Positions 1 to 7,500 of a stretch of 12,855 nucleotides of DNA are shown here, in pieces (position 1 is the stretch's first letter; each line of letters begins with the position of its first letter). The translations under genes and the position numbers were made by a program. The notes under the pieces were generated by a model that was not told the origin of the DNA, made no database searches, and saw only the letters and a list, made by a program, of their open reading frames with translations. The DNA lies in contig JAJAZM010000195.1 of assembly GCA_026785645.1 (NCBI GenBank), positions 1 through 12,855 on the forward strand, written 5' to 3'. Source of the DNA: Sphingomonas bacterium. GTDB lineage: Bacteria > Pseudomonadota > Alphaproteobacteria > Sphingomonadales > Sphingomonadaceae.

Positions 1-1019
1 GTGCGGGAGCGGGCGCGCTGGTCGCAGGCTATGTCGAGGCGCGGCCCGACGGGCGGATCACCGTCGCCTGCCTGCTCCACGACGTCACCGCCGGCCGCCA
101 GCTCGCTTCCCAGGGGTTCACCGTCGCCGCCGCCGACTGGCGCCGCGCGGCACACAAATGCGCCGACACCGTCTATGCCCGGCTGACTGGCGAAGGCGCG
201 TTCCTCGACACCCGCATCGTCTACGTCGCCGAGACCGGACCCAAGACCAACCGCGTCAAGCGCATCGCCTTGATGGATTCCGACGGCTCGAATCTGCGCT
301 ACCTCACCGCCGGCAAATCGACCGTCACCACCCCGCGCTTCAGCCCCAGCGGCAATCAGTTGGTCTATACCGGCATGCTCGCCCGCAAGCCCCGCGTGTT
401 CGTGATCGACGTCGCCAGTGGCGCCGAGCGCCTGCTTGTCCCCGGCGGTGCGATCACCTTCGCCCCGCGTTTTTCGCCCGACGGTCGGCAGATCGTGTTT
501 TCCTGGGCGCAGGGCGGCAATACCGACGTCTTCATGGTCGGGGCCAATGGCGGCACCCCGACCCGCCTGACCAGCGCGCCGGGCGCCGACACCTCGCCCA
601 GTTTCTCGCCCGACGGTCGCCGGATCGTGTTCGAAAGCGAACGCTCGGGGACCCAGCAACTCTATATCATGGGCGCCGACGGCTCGGGCCAGCGGCGGAT
701 CAGCTTCGGTGGCGGGCGCTCGGCGTCGCCCGTCTGGAGCCCCAAGGGCAACCTCATCGCGTTCACTCGCATCGGCGGCGGCGGGTTCCGAATCGGGGTG
801 ATGGACCCGTCTGGCGGGGGCGAGCGATTGCTTACCAACGCCTGGCAGGATGAAGGCCCGAGCTGGGCGCCCAACGGCCAGTTCGTGCTGTTCCACCGGA
901 CCGCGCAAGGCAGCGGCAACGGCACGCTTCATGCCGTGCCGATATCAGGCGGCGCCCCGCGCCGGATGCCAACCCCGCAAGGCGGCTCGGACCCCAGCTG
1001 GTCGCCGCTCAAGAATTGA
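1..1019 (+). CDS. tolB: TolB, Tol-Pal system beta-propeller protein (5' truncated by window edge)
   Basis: Periplasmic component of the Tol-Pal complex, which links the inner membrane to the Pal lipoprotein and drives outer-membrane constriction at division. The reading frame is open from base 3 (bases 1-2 end a split codon) to the TGA at 1017-1019, giving 338 visible codons. Family members are usually about 430-450 residues, so roughly the first 100 residues, with the signal peptide, lie outside the window. The frame carries the end of the N-terminal TolB domain (a CADTVYARLTGEGAF segment, then RIVYVAETG), followed by repeated PD40/WD-like propeller blades with motifs such as FSPDGRQIVFS, FSPDGRRIVFES, WSPKGNLIAFTR and WAPNGQFVLFH, ending in DPSWSPLKN. 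It lies 29 bp upstream of pal in the same direction, the usual operon order. The identification is secure; only the N-terminus is unseen. Confidence 0.96.
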   Translation, partial: AGAGALVAGYVEARPDGRITVACLLHDVTAGRQLASQGFTVAAADWRRAAHKCADTVYARLTGEGAFLDTRIVYVAETGPKTNRVKRIALMDSDGSNLRYLTAGKSTVTTPRFSPSGNQLVYTGMLARKPRVFVIDVASGAERLLVPGGAITFAPRFSPDGRQIVFSWAQGGNTDVFMVGANGGTPTRLTSAPGADTSPSFSPDGRRIVFESERSGTQQLYIMGADGSGQRRISFGGGRSASPVWSPKGNLIAFTRIGGGGFRIGVMDPSGGGERLLTNAWQDEGPSWAPNGQFVLFHRTAQGSGNGTLHAVPISGGAPRRMPTPQGGSDPSWSPLKN

Positions 1020-1048
1020 TTTCGACACGATCCGACAGGAGAAGACAC

Positions 1049-1567
1049 ATGCGTAAATCCCTCACCCTCGGCGCCGCCGCGCTCGCGATGACGATCACCG
1101 CCTGCGGCCGCAAGGAACCGCCGGCGATCGACGTTCCGCCGACCGAACAGCCGACCGGCGACCCCAGCGGCGCCGCGCCGGGCGATGTCGAATTGACCGA
1201 GCTTCCGGCGATGCAGGCCGACCTTGTCGCCAAGGCGGGATCGGATACGGTCTATTTCGGGACCGACGAATTCCTGATCGACGCGCAATCCAAGGCGACA
1301 CTTGCCGCACAGGCCAAGTGGATGCTCGCCAACCCCAATGTCCGCGCCTCGATCGAGGGCCATGCCGACGAACGCGGCACCCGCGAGTATAATATGGCGT
1401 TGGGTGAGCGGCGGGCCAATGCGGCGCGCGATTATCTGATCTCGCAAGGGGTGCCGACCAGCCGCTTGCTGGTCACCAGCTGGGGCAAGGAACGCCCGGT
1501 TGCGACCGGCTCCGACGAAAGCGCCTGGGCCCAGAATCGCCGCGCGGTAACCGTCGTCGTAAGGTAA
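1049..1567 (+). CDS. pal: Pal, peptidoglycan-associated outer-membrane lipoprotein
   Basis: Outer-membrane lipoprotein that binds peptidoglycan through an OmpA-like domain and partners with TolB. The protein has 172 residues. The start at 1049 is chosen because AGGAG at 1037-1041 sits 7 nt upstream and because it opens a proper lipoprotein signal: basic MRKS, a hydrophobic run, then the lipobox I-T-A-C with Cys19. The residue after Cys is Gly, compatible with outer-membrane sorting. A Pro-rich linker (about residues 23-50) precedes the OmpA_C domain (about 65-172), recognisable by VYFGTDEF, IEGHADERGTREYNMALGERR and the C-terminal NRRAVTVVVR. A longer in-frame start at 1016 (TTG) would bury the signal peptide behind a basic stretch and was not used. 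It follows tolB by 29 bp and ends 1 bp from the convergent Sel1 gene. A cpoB/ybgF gene, often next in this operon in other bacteria, is not here. Confidence 0.96.
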   Translation: MRKSLTLGAAALAMTITACGRKEPPAIDVPPTEQPTGDPSGAAPGDVELTELPAMQADLVAKAGSDTVYFGTDEFLIDAQSKATLAAQAKWMLANPNVRASIEGHADERGTREYNMALGERRANAARDYLISQGVPTSRLLVTSWGKERPVATGSDESAWAQNRRAVTVVVR

Positions 1568-1568
1568 G

Positions 1569-1868
1569 TTAGGCCGCGTAACGCTGGGCGGTAGCACCAA
1601 GCCACGAGCGCGCCTGGCGCTGCGCCTCGGCGATTTCGCGGGCGCTCATTTCGACCGAGATTTCGGCGCGGCACTGTTGCGACCTGGTGTCGCCCGACAG
1701 CGCGCCGAGGTTGAACCATTTATGCGCTTCGATGAGGTCGACGATAATCCCGCCGCGGCCGGTCGAGTAAGTCACGCCCAATTCGAACAACGCCTCGACA
1801 TCGCCCCGCGCCGCGTCGGCAAGTCGGCTCCTAATGAGGAAGTCTGCGCCTTTTTGACTGATCGCCAT
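1569..1868 (-). CDS. Small Sel1-repeat protein
   Basis: A 99-residue, apparently cytoplasmic protein with no signal peptide or membrane segment. It contains one recognisable Sel1-like (TPR-related) helix pair around residues 25-60, with ALFELGVTYSTGRGG followed by DLIEAHKWFNLGALSGD. A charged helical C-terminus (about 65-90) follows. Sel1 repeats normally mediate protein-protein contacts; the partner cannot be inferred here. The start at 1868 (minus strand) is supported by AGGGG at 1876-1880, 7 nt upstream. A longer open frame exists back to 1973, but that extension overlaps the end of panC and has non-repeat, Cys-containing sequence. It is the downstream neighbour of panC on the same strand (76 bp gap) but has its own candidate regulatory site in that gap (see 1916-1930). 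Its stop lies 1 bp from the pal stop. The family assignment is firm; the function is unknown. Confidence 0.82.
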   Translation of the reverse strand: MAISQKGADFLIRSRLADAARGDVEALFELGVTYSTGRGGIIVDLIEAHKWFNLGALSGDTRSQQCRAEISVEMSAREIAEAQRQARSWLGATAQRYAA

Positions 1869-1915
1869 GTCTGCACCCCTGTTTTTGCGTTGGAGTACAA
1901 TTCGTCCCGCGATCC

Positions 1916-1930
1916 CTAGCAAATGGTTAA
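1916..1930 (-). promoter_or_regulatory. Candidate CtrA-type site upstream of the Sel1-repeat gene
   Basis: On the minus strand the sequence reads TTAACCATTTGCTAG. It contains the octamer TTAACCAT (plus-strand ATGGTTAA at 1923-1930), a known alphaproteobacterial CtrA half-site form, and it partly fits TTAA-N7-TTAA, with CTAG in place of the second half. It lies about 48-62 bp upstream of the Sel1-repeat start at 1868, a sensible place for an activator. The motif is seen directly. That it is bound by CtrA is inference, and short motifs like this can occur by chance. Confidence 0.35.
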
Positions 1931-1944
1931 CGCCGCAAACACAC

Positions 1945-2808
1945 TCATCGCGAAACTGTGTCCATTTCGACACGAATGTTGTCGATCAGCCGGGTCGAGC
2001 CGATCGTTGCGGCGGCGATCAGCCGCATGTCGCCATGCGCATGGTCGAGCGGTTCGAGGGTCGCGGCGTCGACCAGCGCAAGATAATCCACCTTGGTGAA
2101 CCCCGCCTCGACCAATTTCGCCCGCGCCACCGCAAGCAGGGTCGATACCAGGATATGCTCGCCCGCCTCGATCGCCGCCCGCGCTTCGTTCAGCGCCTCG
2201 GGCAGGGCTACAGCTTGTCCGCGCTCGCCGTCGCTCAGCAAGCTGTTGCGCGACGACATTGCTAGTCCGTCGGGGTCACGGACGGTCGGAAAGCCGACAA
2301 TGTCTACTCCGATATTCAGGTCGCGCTCCAATTGACGGATTACGGCCAATTGCTGCCAGTCTTTTTCGCCGAAAATTGCGAAGTTAGGCAAAGCGGAAAT
2401 CAACAGTTTGGCAACGACGGTCCCGACGCCATCGAAATGGCCGGGACGATACTCGCCTTCCCACCGATCGGACACACCGCGCACGCTTACCATAGTTGCG
2501 AAGCCGGCCGGATAGATTTCCTCGACACTTGGAAGCCAGACCGCATCGCAACCGGCCGCTTCAAGCTTCGCGAGATCCGCCTCCTCGGAGCGTGGGTATC
2601 GTTCGAGATCGGCTTTATCGTTGAATTGCATTGGGTTCACAAAGATCGTCGCCGCCACGCGCGCTGTGTGCCGTTTCCCCTCCACGACTAACGCTACATG
2701 TCCCTCGTGGATCGCACCCATGGTTGGCACCAACGAAAATTGCTCATCGTCAGCGCACCAGCTTGCCGAAAGACGGTCCAAGCCGCTCAATTCACGAAAT
2801 ATTTGCAT
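1945..2808 (-). CDS. panC: Pantothenate synthetase (pantoate--beta-alanine ligase)
   Basis: Cytoplasmic enzyme that condenses pantoate with beta-alanine at the cost of ATP (to AMP and PPi), the last step of vitamin B5 synthesis for coenzyme A. The protein has 287 residues, the normal length. Family signatures appear in order: PTMGAIHEGH (ATP-binding HIGH-like motif, about 29-38), FVNPMQF (about 57-63), YRPGHFDGV with TVVAKLL, then FGEKDWQQL, VRDPDGLAMSSRN carrying the KMSKS-like loop, and C-terminal GSTRLIDNI. No key motif is missing. AGGA at 2814-2817 lies 5 nt upstream of the ATG at 2808. It is divergent from mipZ, so the two share a short intergenic region. The gene that makes pantoate (panB) is not in this window. 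Confidence 0.96.
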   Translation of the reverse strand: MQIFRELSGLDRLSASWCADDEQFSLVPTMGAIHEGHVALVVEGKRHTARVAATIFVNPMQFNDKADLERYPRSEEADLAKLEAAGCDAVWLPSVEEIYPAGFATMVSVRGVSDRWEGEYRPGHFDGVGTVVAKLLISALPNFAIFGEKDWQQLAVIRQLERDLNIGVDIVGFPTVRDPDGLAMSSRNSLLSDGERGQAVALPEALNEARAAIEAGEHILVSTLLAVARAKLVEAGFTKVDYLALVDAATLEPLDHAHGDMRLIAAATIGSTRLIDNIRVEMDTVSR

Positions 2809-2889
2809 GCGAATCCTGGCTCCGATACACCGGCCATGAGGGAGCGAGCCACCATGGCACGCCGGGGCTACTTAAGGGGCGCCAAGGCC
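2809..2889. promoter_or_regulatory. Divergent panC/mipZ intergenic region
   Basis: This 81-bp interval must carry the start signals of both panC (leftward) and mipZ (rightward) unless a promoter lies inside a gene. It holds the panC Shine-Dalgarno (2814-2817) and, for mipZ, GAGGGAG at 2838-2844 and AAGGGG at 2874-2879. These correspond to two alternative mipZ starts at 2854 and 2890. I see only a poor sigma-70-like match on the plus strand (TTGCAT at 2803-2808, ATACAC at 2825-2830) and no convincing operator. Confidence 0.35.
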
Positions 2890-3690
2890 ATGGGCCAGCC
2901 GCATTTTATCATCTTCGCCAATGAAAAGGGCGGCACCGGCAAGTCGACCACCGCAGTCCACACCGCCGTCGCGCTCGCAGCTTCAGGCCACCGCGTCGGC
3001 GCGCTTGACCTCGACCAGCGCCAGCGGACGATGACCCGCTACTTTGACAATCGCGCTGCAACCATCAAGCGGCTCGATGTCGGGCTTCCCCAACCGATGT
3101 TCGAAGTGCTCGAGCAGCAGGATGAGGCCGGTCTCGCTGGCGCGCTCGACCGCCTCTCGGCCGATGCCGACGTGATCGTGGTCGACACCCCCGGCCGCGA
3201 CGACCCCGTCGCCCGCGCCGCGATCCTTCGCGCTGACACCCTCGTGACGCCGATGAACGACAGCTTCGTCGACCTCGACCTGATCGGGCAGGTCGATCCC
3301 GACAGCTTCAAGATCACCAAACCCAGTTTCTACGCCGAATTAATCTGGAACAGCCGCACCAAACGGGCCCGCGATACCGGCAAGAGCGTCGACTGGGTGG
3401 TCCTGCGTAACCGGCTTCAGCATATCGATTCGCACAACCTCCGCCGGGTCGGCGCGGCGCTCGACGAGCTTGCGCGCCGGGTCGGTTTCCGGGTCATACC
3501 CGGCCTTGGCGAACGCGTAATCTACCGCGAATTGTTCCCCAAGGGTCTGACCCTGCTCGATCTCGCGCAATTGGGCGAAGTCGGCATGGGGCACATCACC
3601 GCGCGGCAGGAATTGCGCGAGATGATTGCCGGGCTTGGCGTGCCCAGCCGCGCGGCAATCACCGAGGAAGCAGTAGCGGCGGTCGGTTGA
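2890..3690 (+). CDS. mipZ: MipZ, division-plane positioning ATPase (ParA/MinD family)
   Basis: ParA-like P-loop ATPase of Alphaproteobacteria. It forms a gradient from the polar ParB-origin complex and inhibits FtsZ polymerisation, so that division occurs at midcell. From the ATG at 2890 it has 266 residues. Visible motifs are the deviant Walker A KGGTGKST (13-20, signature Lys13), LDLDQRQRT (39-47), a switch/Walker B segment VIVVDTPGRDD (95-105), PMNDSFVDLDLIGQVDP (121-137) and KPSFYAELIW. The C-terminal RVIYRELFPKGLTLLDL (209-225) matches my memory of Caulobacter MipZ rather than generic plasmid ParA. An ATG at 2854 with a better-spaced SD (GAGGGAG at 2838-2844) would add 12 mostly basic residues, so the start is not settled. 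pgmG follows after 19 bp. No parB is visible. Confidence 0.9.
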   Translation: MGQPHFIIFANEKGGTGKSTTAVHTAVALAASGHRVGALDLDQRQRTMTRYFDNRAATIKRLDVGLPQPMFEVLEQQDEAGLAGALDRLSADADVIVVDTPGRDDPVARAAILRADTLVTPMNDSFVDLDLIGQVDPDSFKITKPSFYAELIWNSRTKRARDTGKSVDWVVLRNRLQHIDSHNLRRVGAALDELARRVGFRVIPGLGERVIYRELFPKGLTLLDLAQLGEVGMGHITARQELREMIAGLGVPSRAAITEEAVAAVG

Positions 3691-3709
3691 ACTGCGTAAT
3701 GGCGCGCTC

Positions 3710-5089
3710 ATGAGCCACTTGTTTCACCCCTCCATCCTTCGCGAATATGATGTTCGCGGTATCGTCGGCGACACTTTGAGCGAGGCCGATGCCCGCGCCC
3801 TTGGCCGAAGCTATGCAGCCCTTGCGATCTCCGAAGGCGCCAAGCGGATCGCGGTCGGCCGCGATGGTCGGCTCCATTCGCCCGACCTTGAAGCCGCGCT
3901 GATCGATGGGCTGACGCAGAGCGGGCTCGACGTGGTGCAAGTCGGCATGGGCCCCTCCCCGATGCTCTATTTCGCGGTCGCGACGCTTGCTGTCGACGGC
4001 GGGATCCAGGTCACCGGAAGTCACAATCCGGCCGATTACAACGGTTTTAAGATGCTCCTCAATGGCCGCTCGGTGTTCGGCGAGGAGATCAAGGCGCTTG
4101 GCCGCCGCGCCGAAGTCGCCGACTGGTGCGAGGGCGCTGGCAACGTCAGCGAAGCCGACGTCGTCCCCGCGTATCTCGACGCCTTGCTCGAGGGCTTCGA
4201 CGGCAAGGCGTACCGAATCGGCTGGGACAACGGCAATGGTGCCGGCGGCGAGATCCTCGAGCAGCTTTTGAAGCGCCTGCCGGGCGAGCATCACGCGATT
4301 TACACCGAGGTCGACGGCACCTTTCCCAATCACCACCCCGACCCGACGGTCGAAGCCAATCTCGCCGATTTGAAGGCGCTGGTGGCGGAGAAGAAGCTCG
4401 ATTTCGGGATCGCGTTCGACGGCGACGCCGACCGCATTGGCGCGGTTGATGGCAAAGGGCGGGTGATCTGGGGCGACCAGTTGCTGATTGTACTCGCCGC
4501 GCCGGTGCTCAAGGAGCTTCCCGGCGCGACGATCATCGCCGACGTCAAGGCCAGTCAGACCTTGTTCGATCGCATCGAGGAAATGGGCGGGACTCCCCTG
4601 ATGTGGAAGACCGGACACAGCCTGATCAAATCGAAGATGAAGGAAACTGGATCCCCGCTGGCAGGCGAAATGAGCGGCCACATCTTCTTCAAGCATGAAT
4701 GGTACGGGTTCGACGACGCGCTCTACGCCGCGATCCGACTGATCCGCGCGGTCTCGGTCAGCGGAAAGTCACTGACCGAATTGAAGAGCGAAATGCCGAC
4801 CTCGGTCGCCACCCCGGAACTTCGCTTCCCGATCGACGACACTCGCAAGTTCGCGGTGGTCGAAGAAGTCGCCGCGCGCCTCGCCACCGACGGCGCGACA
4901 GTCGACACGACCGACGGCGTCCGGGTCAACACCGACGACGGTTGGTGGCTGCTGCGCGCGTCGAACACCCAAGACGTGCTCGTTGCTCGCGCCGAGGCGA
5001 AGGACGAGGCTGGGCTCAAACGCCTGACCGACGCCATCGACTCCCAACTCGCGGCTAGCGGCACCGAGCGGACCGAGTCAGCGCACTAA
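3710..5089 (+). CDS. pgmG: Phosphomannomutase/phosphoglucomutase (alpha-D-phosphohexomutase)
   Basis: Interconverts hexose 6- and 1-phosphates (mannose and/or glucose), supplying GDP-mannose and UDP-glucose type precursors for exopolysaccharide and LPS. The protein has 459 residues, typical for the bacterial PMM/PGM group. Hallmarks are complete: the phosphoserine loop VTGSHNPADYNG with Ser104, the Mg2+-binding loop DGDADRIG (Asp237, Asp239, Asp241), the sugar-specificity loop GEMSGH (319-324, with Glu320 and Ser322) and the C-terminal phosphate-binding loop RASNTQ (416-421). The ATG at 3710 has no clear Shine-Dalgarno. With mipZ ending 19 bp upstream, translation may depend on read-through coupling. 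Naming as pgmG follows the sphingomonad dual-specificity enzyme used in sphingan synthesis. Sequence alone cannot decide glucose versus mannose preference, so manB/pgm-type names are equally defensible. Confidence 0.92.
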   Translation: MSHLFHPSILREYDVRGIVGDTLSEADARALGRSYAALAISEGAKRIAVGRDGRLHSPDLEAALIDGLTQSGLDVVQVGMGPSPMLYFAVATLAVDGGIQVTGSHNPADYNGFKMLLNGRSVFGEEIKALGRRAEVADWCEGAGNVSEADVVPAYLDALLEGFDGKAYRIGWDNGNGAGGEILEQLLKRLPGEHHAIYTEVDGTFPNHHPDPTVEANLADLKALVAEKKLDFGIAFDGDADRIGAVDGKGRVIWGDQLLIVLAAPVLKELPGATIIADVKASQTLFDRIEEMGGTPLMWKTGHSLIKSKMKETGSPLAGEMSGHIFFKHEWYGFDDALYAAIRLIRAVSVSGKSLTELKSEMPTSVATPELRFPIDDTRKFAVVEEVAARLATDGATVDTTDGVRVNTDDGWWLLRASNTQDVLVARAEAKDEAGLKRLTDAIDSQLAASGTERTESAH

Positions 5090-5090
5090 A

Positions 5091-5104
5091 CTCGGCAATC
5101 CGAG
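5091..5104 (+). terminator. Short hairpin after pgmG, weak terminator candidate
   Basis: CTCGG-CAAT-CCGAG forms a perfect 5-bp stem with a 4-nt loop starting 2 nt after the pgmG stop codon. There is no following T-run, and the stem is short for an intrinsic terminator. The rest of the 103-bp gap to the hydrolase shows nothing else recognisable apart from the hydrolase SD (AAGGG at 5181-5185). Confidence 0.2.
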
Positions 5105-5192
5105 CTCAACTGCGCAGCGGCGCACGCCCCAGCCAGGGAGTCGCGCAAAACCGCAATGCTCCGCCTCCAGCTTTCCGACTAAGGGTTACATC

Positions 5193-6461
5193 ATGCGACG
5201 AAAACCGGCCTTCGCATTTGCACTTGGCGTTAGCGCTCTTGTTGCCGTCGCTGGCGCGATGATCTTGTCGGTGGCTTTCCCCGAACCGCGCTTCGCGAAA
5301 CCCACAGGCCGATACAGCGTCGGAACGAGGATTTATCATTGGGTCGACGCCGCCAGGCCGGAAGCCTTCACGCCCGACCGAAACGACCGGCGCGAACTGA
5401 TCGCCCAAGTCTGGTATCCGGCTGACGCCAACACAGACGCGACCGCACCCTACATTGGCTCACGGGAAACTCTGGCGGCCATTGCCACTCAGTTTCACAT
5501 CCCTGCATTCTTGCTCGGCAATCTCAATTCGGCGCCCACGCACGCCACAACCGACGCTAAAGCGGCACACGGGCGATTTCCCTTACTAATTAATCCAACT
5601 GGATTTCTCGGATTCCGCAATGCCAGCCTGTTCTGGATCGAAGAACTGGTGTCCCATGGATATGTGGTTATCGGGCTTGACCAACCGGGAACGGCAGCGG
5701 CAACGACGTTCCCCGACGGTCGGGTCGTCCGCGCAATGCACCCCAAAGCGGCATTCGACCGCTACATGCCTCTCGCACTGGCGCGCTCGCCCACTCAAGC
5801 GCCCGTGCTCAATGGTATCACTCTGCCCGGAGGGGTCATCCCGTTTCTGGCGGAAGACATCCGCTTTGCGCTCAGGCAAGCTGATCGGCTTAACCGTGAA
5901 GATAAGGTGCTGGCGGGGCGGATCGATACCGGCCGTGCTGGCGTCTACGGCCTGTCGCTCGGAGGCTATAGCGGAGCAGAAGCGTGCCGCATCGAGCCAC
6001 GCTTGCGTGCATGCCTCGTCGCGGATTCAGGGCAAACCGCCGCCGTCGCTCGAAACGGCTTGGACCAGCCCGTGCTGATCATGTCCCGCGATCCACGCGT
6101 GATGCGTGAGGAGCGCGCCGCAGCGGGCGGATGGCCGGAAGACGAAATAGCGCACACCGTCGGTGACGAGCGGGCGCTTTATGAACGATCCCGTGGCGAC
6201 GCATATTATCTCACGCTCAATGGCATGTATCATGTGAATTGGACTGATGCGCCGGTCTGGTCGCCATTGATACGGTGGATGGGACTGGCGGGTCCGATCG
6301 ATCCCTATCGCGGGTTTGCCGCGACCAATGCTTACTCAGTCGCGTTCTTCGACCGATATCTCAAGGGGCGCGCTTCGCCGTTGCTTGAGGGACCGTCTGA
6401 CAAGTGGCGAGAGGTGCGCATTGAGCGTCGGTCGGGTTCACGAAACGGTCCTCCAATGTAG
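5193..6461 (+). CDS. Exported/membrane-anchored alpha/beta hydrolase, PAF-acetylhydrolase-like
   Basis: A 422-residue serine hydrolase. Residues about 8-29 form a hydrophobic segment after basic MRRK, a signal anchor or uncleaved signal peptide, so the catalytic part is probably periplasmic. The alpha/beta-hydrolase core shows ELIAQVWYPAD (an early strand), FPLLINPTGFLGFR (oxyanion region), the nucleophile elbow GLSLGG with Ser255, LVADSG with a candidate acid Asp278, and GMYHVNWTD with candidate His347. This arrangement resembles the platelet-activating-factor acetylhydrolase II family, whose members hydrolyse short acyl or oxidised esters; the substrate here is unknown. AAGGG at 5181-5185 lies 7 nt before the ATG. 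Lines I counted inside the gene give about 45-60% G+C, against 63-67% in the helicase. It converges on the exonuclease gene with a 15-bp gap. Possibly acquired by transfer. Confidence 0.85.
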   Translation: MRRKPAFAFALGVSALVAVAGAMILSVAFPEPRFAKPTGRYSVGTRIYHWVDAARPEAFTPDRNDRRELIAQVWYPADANTDATAPYIGSRETLAAIATQFHIPAFLLGNLNSAPTHATTDAKAAHGRFPLLINPTGFLGFRNASLFWIEELVSHGYVVIGLDQPGTAAATTFPDGRVVRAMHPKAAFDRYMPLALARSPTQAPVLNGITLPGGVIPFLAEDIRFALRQADRLNREDKVLAGRIDTGRAGVYGLSLGGYSGAEACRIEPRLRACLVADSGQTAAVARNGLDQPVLIMSRDPRVMREERAAAGGWPEDEIAHTVGDERALYERSRGDAYYLTLNGMYHVNWTDAPVWSPLIRWMGLAGPIDPYRGFAATNAYSVAFFDRYLKGRASPLLEGPSDKWREVRIERRSGSRNGPPM

Positions 6462-6476
6462 CTCGTCGAAACGCCG

Positions 6477-7475
6477 CTAATCATCTTCATCCTCATAGCC
6501 GATCAAGTTCAGCTCCCGCGCTTTCACCTGGTGGAGCATGCACCAATGCTTGAGCGCATCCTCACGGCCGTGGGTAATCCACACCTCCTTGGGCGCCACC
6601 TCGCGGATCGTCCGGGTCAGTTCTTCCCAGTCGCTATGGTCGGAAATCACCAGCGGCAGCTCGACATTGCGTTGCCGCGCGCGCTGGCGAATCCGCATCC
6701 AGCCCGAGGCCATCGCGGTGATCGGGTCGGGCAACCTCCGCGACCAGCGGTCGTTGAGCGCGGACGGCGGGCAGATCACGATATGCCCCGCCATCTCTTC
6801 CTTCTTGGCGACGGTGGCCGGGCGCAGTTCACCGAGCGGGACGCCAAGCTCCTCGTAGAGATTGCACAGTCGCTCCATCGCCCCGTGATAATAGATTGGC
6901 GCATCATGCCCCCGGCCGCGAAGCTCGGCGATCACCCTTTGCGCCTTGCCCAGCGCATAGGCTCCGACCAGCACGCAACGCTCGGGTTCGGCATGTAATC
7001 GGTGGAGCAAGCGGTCGATTTCGCCGCCGGTATCGGGATGGTGGAACACCGGCAGGCCGAAGGTCGCCTCGGTGATGAAGATGTCGCACGGGGTGACGAC
7101 GAACGGCGCGCAGGTCGGGTCGGGGCGGCGCTTGTAATCGCCCGACACCACCACCCGCTCGCAATTGTAATCGAGGATGATCTGCGCCGACCCCAGCACA
7201 TGGCCGGCGGGGACGAAGCTGACCTCGACTTCGCCGATCCGCACCGTCTCCCCATACGTCACCGGATTAGCGTTTTGCTGGCCGTAGCGCACCCCCATGA
7301 TCGCCAGCGTTTCGGGCGTCGCCCATACCGCCCCATGCCCGCCGCGCGCATGGTCGGCGTGGCCATGGGTGACCAGCGCGACGGGCTTTGGTTGTGACGG
7401 ATCGACCCACGCATCGGCAGGTTTGACATAGATGCCTTCGGGAAAAGGCTCGATCCAGGAACCCAGTCGGGCCAT
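6477..7475 (-). CDS. Ligase-associated DNA damage response exonuclease (MBL fold)
   Basis: Metallo-beta-lactamase/beta-CASP-type nuclease of the family encoded beside ATP-dependent DNA ligases, helicases and metallophosphoesterases in proteobacterial repair clusters. The protein has 332 residues, full length. The two-metal site is intact: THGHADH (36-42; His37, His39, Asp41, His42), AGHVLGSAQ (His92), SGDYK (Asp113), ITEATFG (134-140), and the C-terminal SDHSDW (His280) and THG (His302) characteristic of the CPSF/SNM1-like branch. The start at 7475 gives the family N-terminus (MARLGSWIEPFPEGIYVKP). There is no Shine-Dalgarno, but TATAAC lies 6 nt before the ATG, suggesting a leaderless message. 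It diverges from the small membrane protein and helicase genes. The ligase expected downstream in the same direction is absent; a hydrolase converges there instead. Confidence 0.93.
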   Translation of the reverse strand: MARLGSWIEPFPEGIYVKPADAWVDPSQPKPVALVTHGHADHARGGHGAVWATPETLAIMGVRYGQQNANPVTYGETVRIGEVEVSFVPAGHVLGSAQIILDYNCERVVVSGDYKRRPDPTCAPFVVTPCDIFITEATFGLPVFHHPDTGGEIDRLLHRLHAEPERCVLVGAYALGKAQRVIAELRGRGHDAPIYYHGAMERLCNLYEELGVPLGELRPATVAKKEEMAGHIVICPPSALNDRWSRRLPDPITAMASGWMRIRQRARQRNVELPLVISDHSDWEELTRTIREVAPKEVWITHGREDALKHWCMLHQVKARELNLIGYEDEDD

Positions 7476-7481
7476 TGAGTT

Positions 7482-7487
7482 GTTATA
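7482..7487 (-). promoter_or_regulatory. Candidate -10 element for a leaderless exonuclease transcript
   Basis: The minus strand reads TATAAC, a good -10 hexamer, with 6 nt (AACTCA) before the ATG at 7475. Normal -10 to start-site spacing would put the first transcribed base at or next to the A of the ATG. No convincing -35 is visible 16-18 nt further upstream; that region is occupied by the palindrome at 7501-7510. Confidence 0.35.
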
Positions 7488-7500
7488 CGGCAGACGGGGC

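Noticed and set aside
1016..1048. Upstream TTG start for pal overlapping the tolB stop
   Set aside because: It would place a polar, Arg-rich stretch before the lipoprotein signal peptide; the ATG at 1049 has a good SD and a clean lipobox signal.
1945..2808. Plus-strand open frames across panC (for example 2332-2691)
   Set aside because: They are antisense to panC, whose catalytic motifs are complete, and lack any domain or start signal.
3659..4696. 345-residue open frame on the minus strand opposite pgmG
   Set aside because: It lies antisense to a fully recognisable phosphohexomutase, has no recognisable domain, and is expected in high-G+C DNA where antisense frames stay open.
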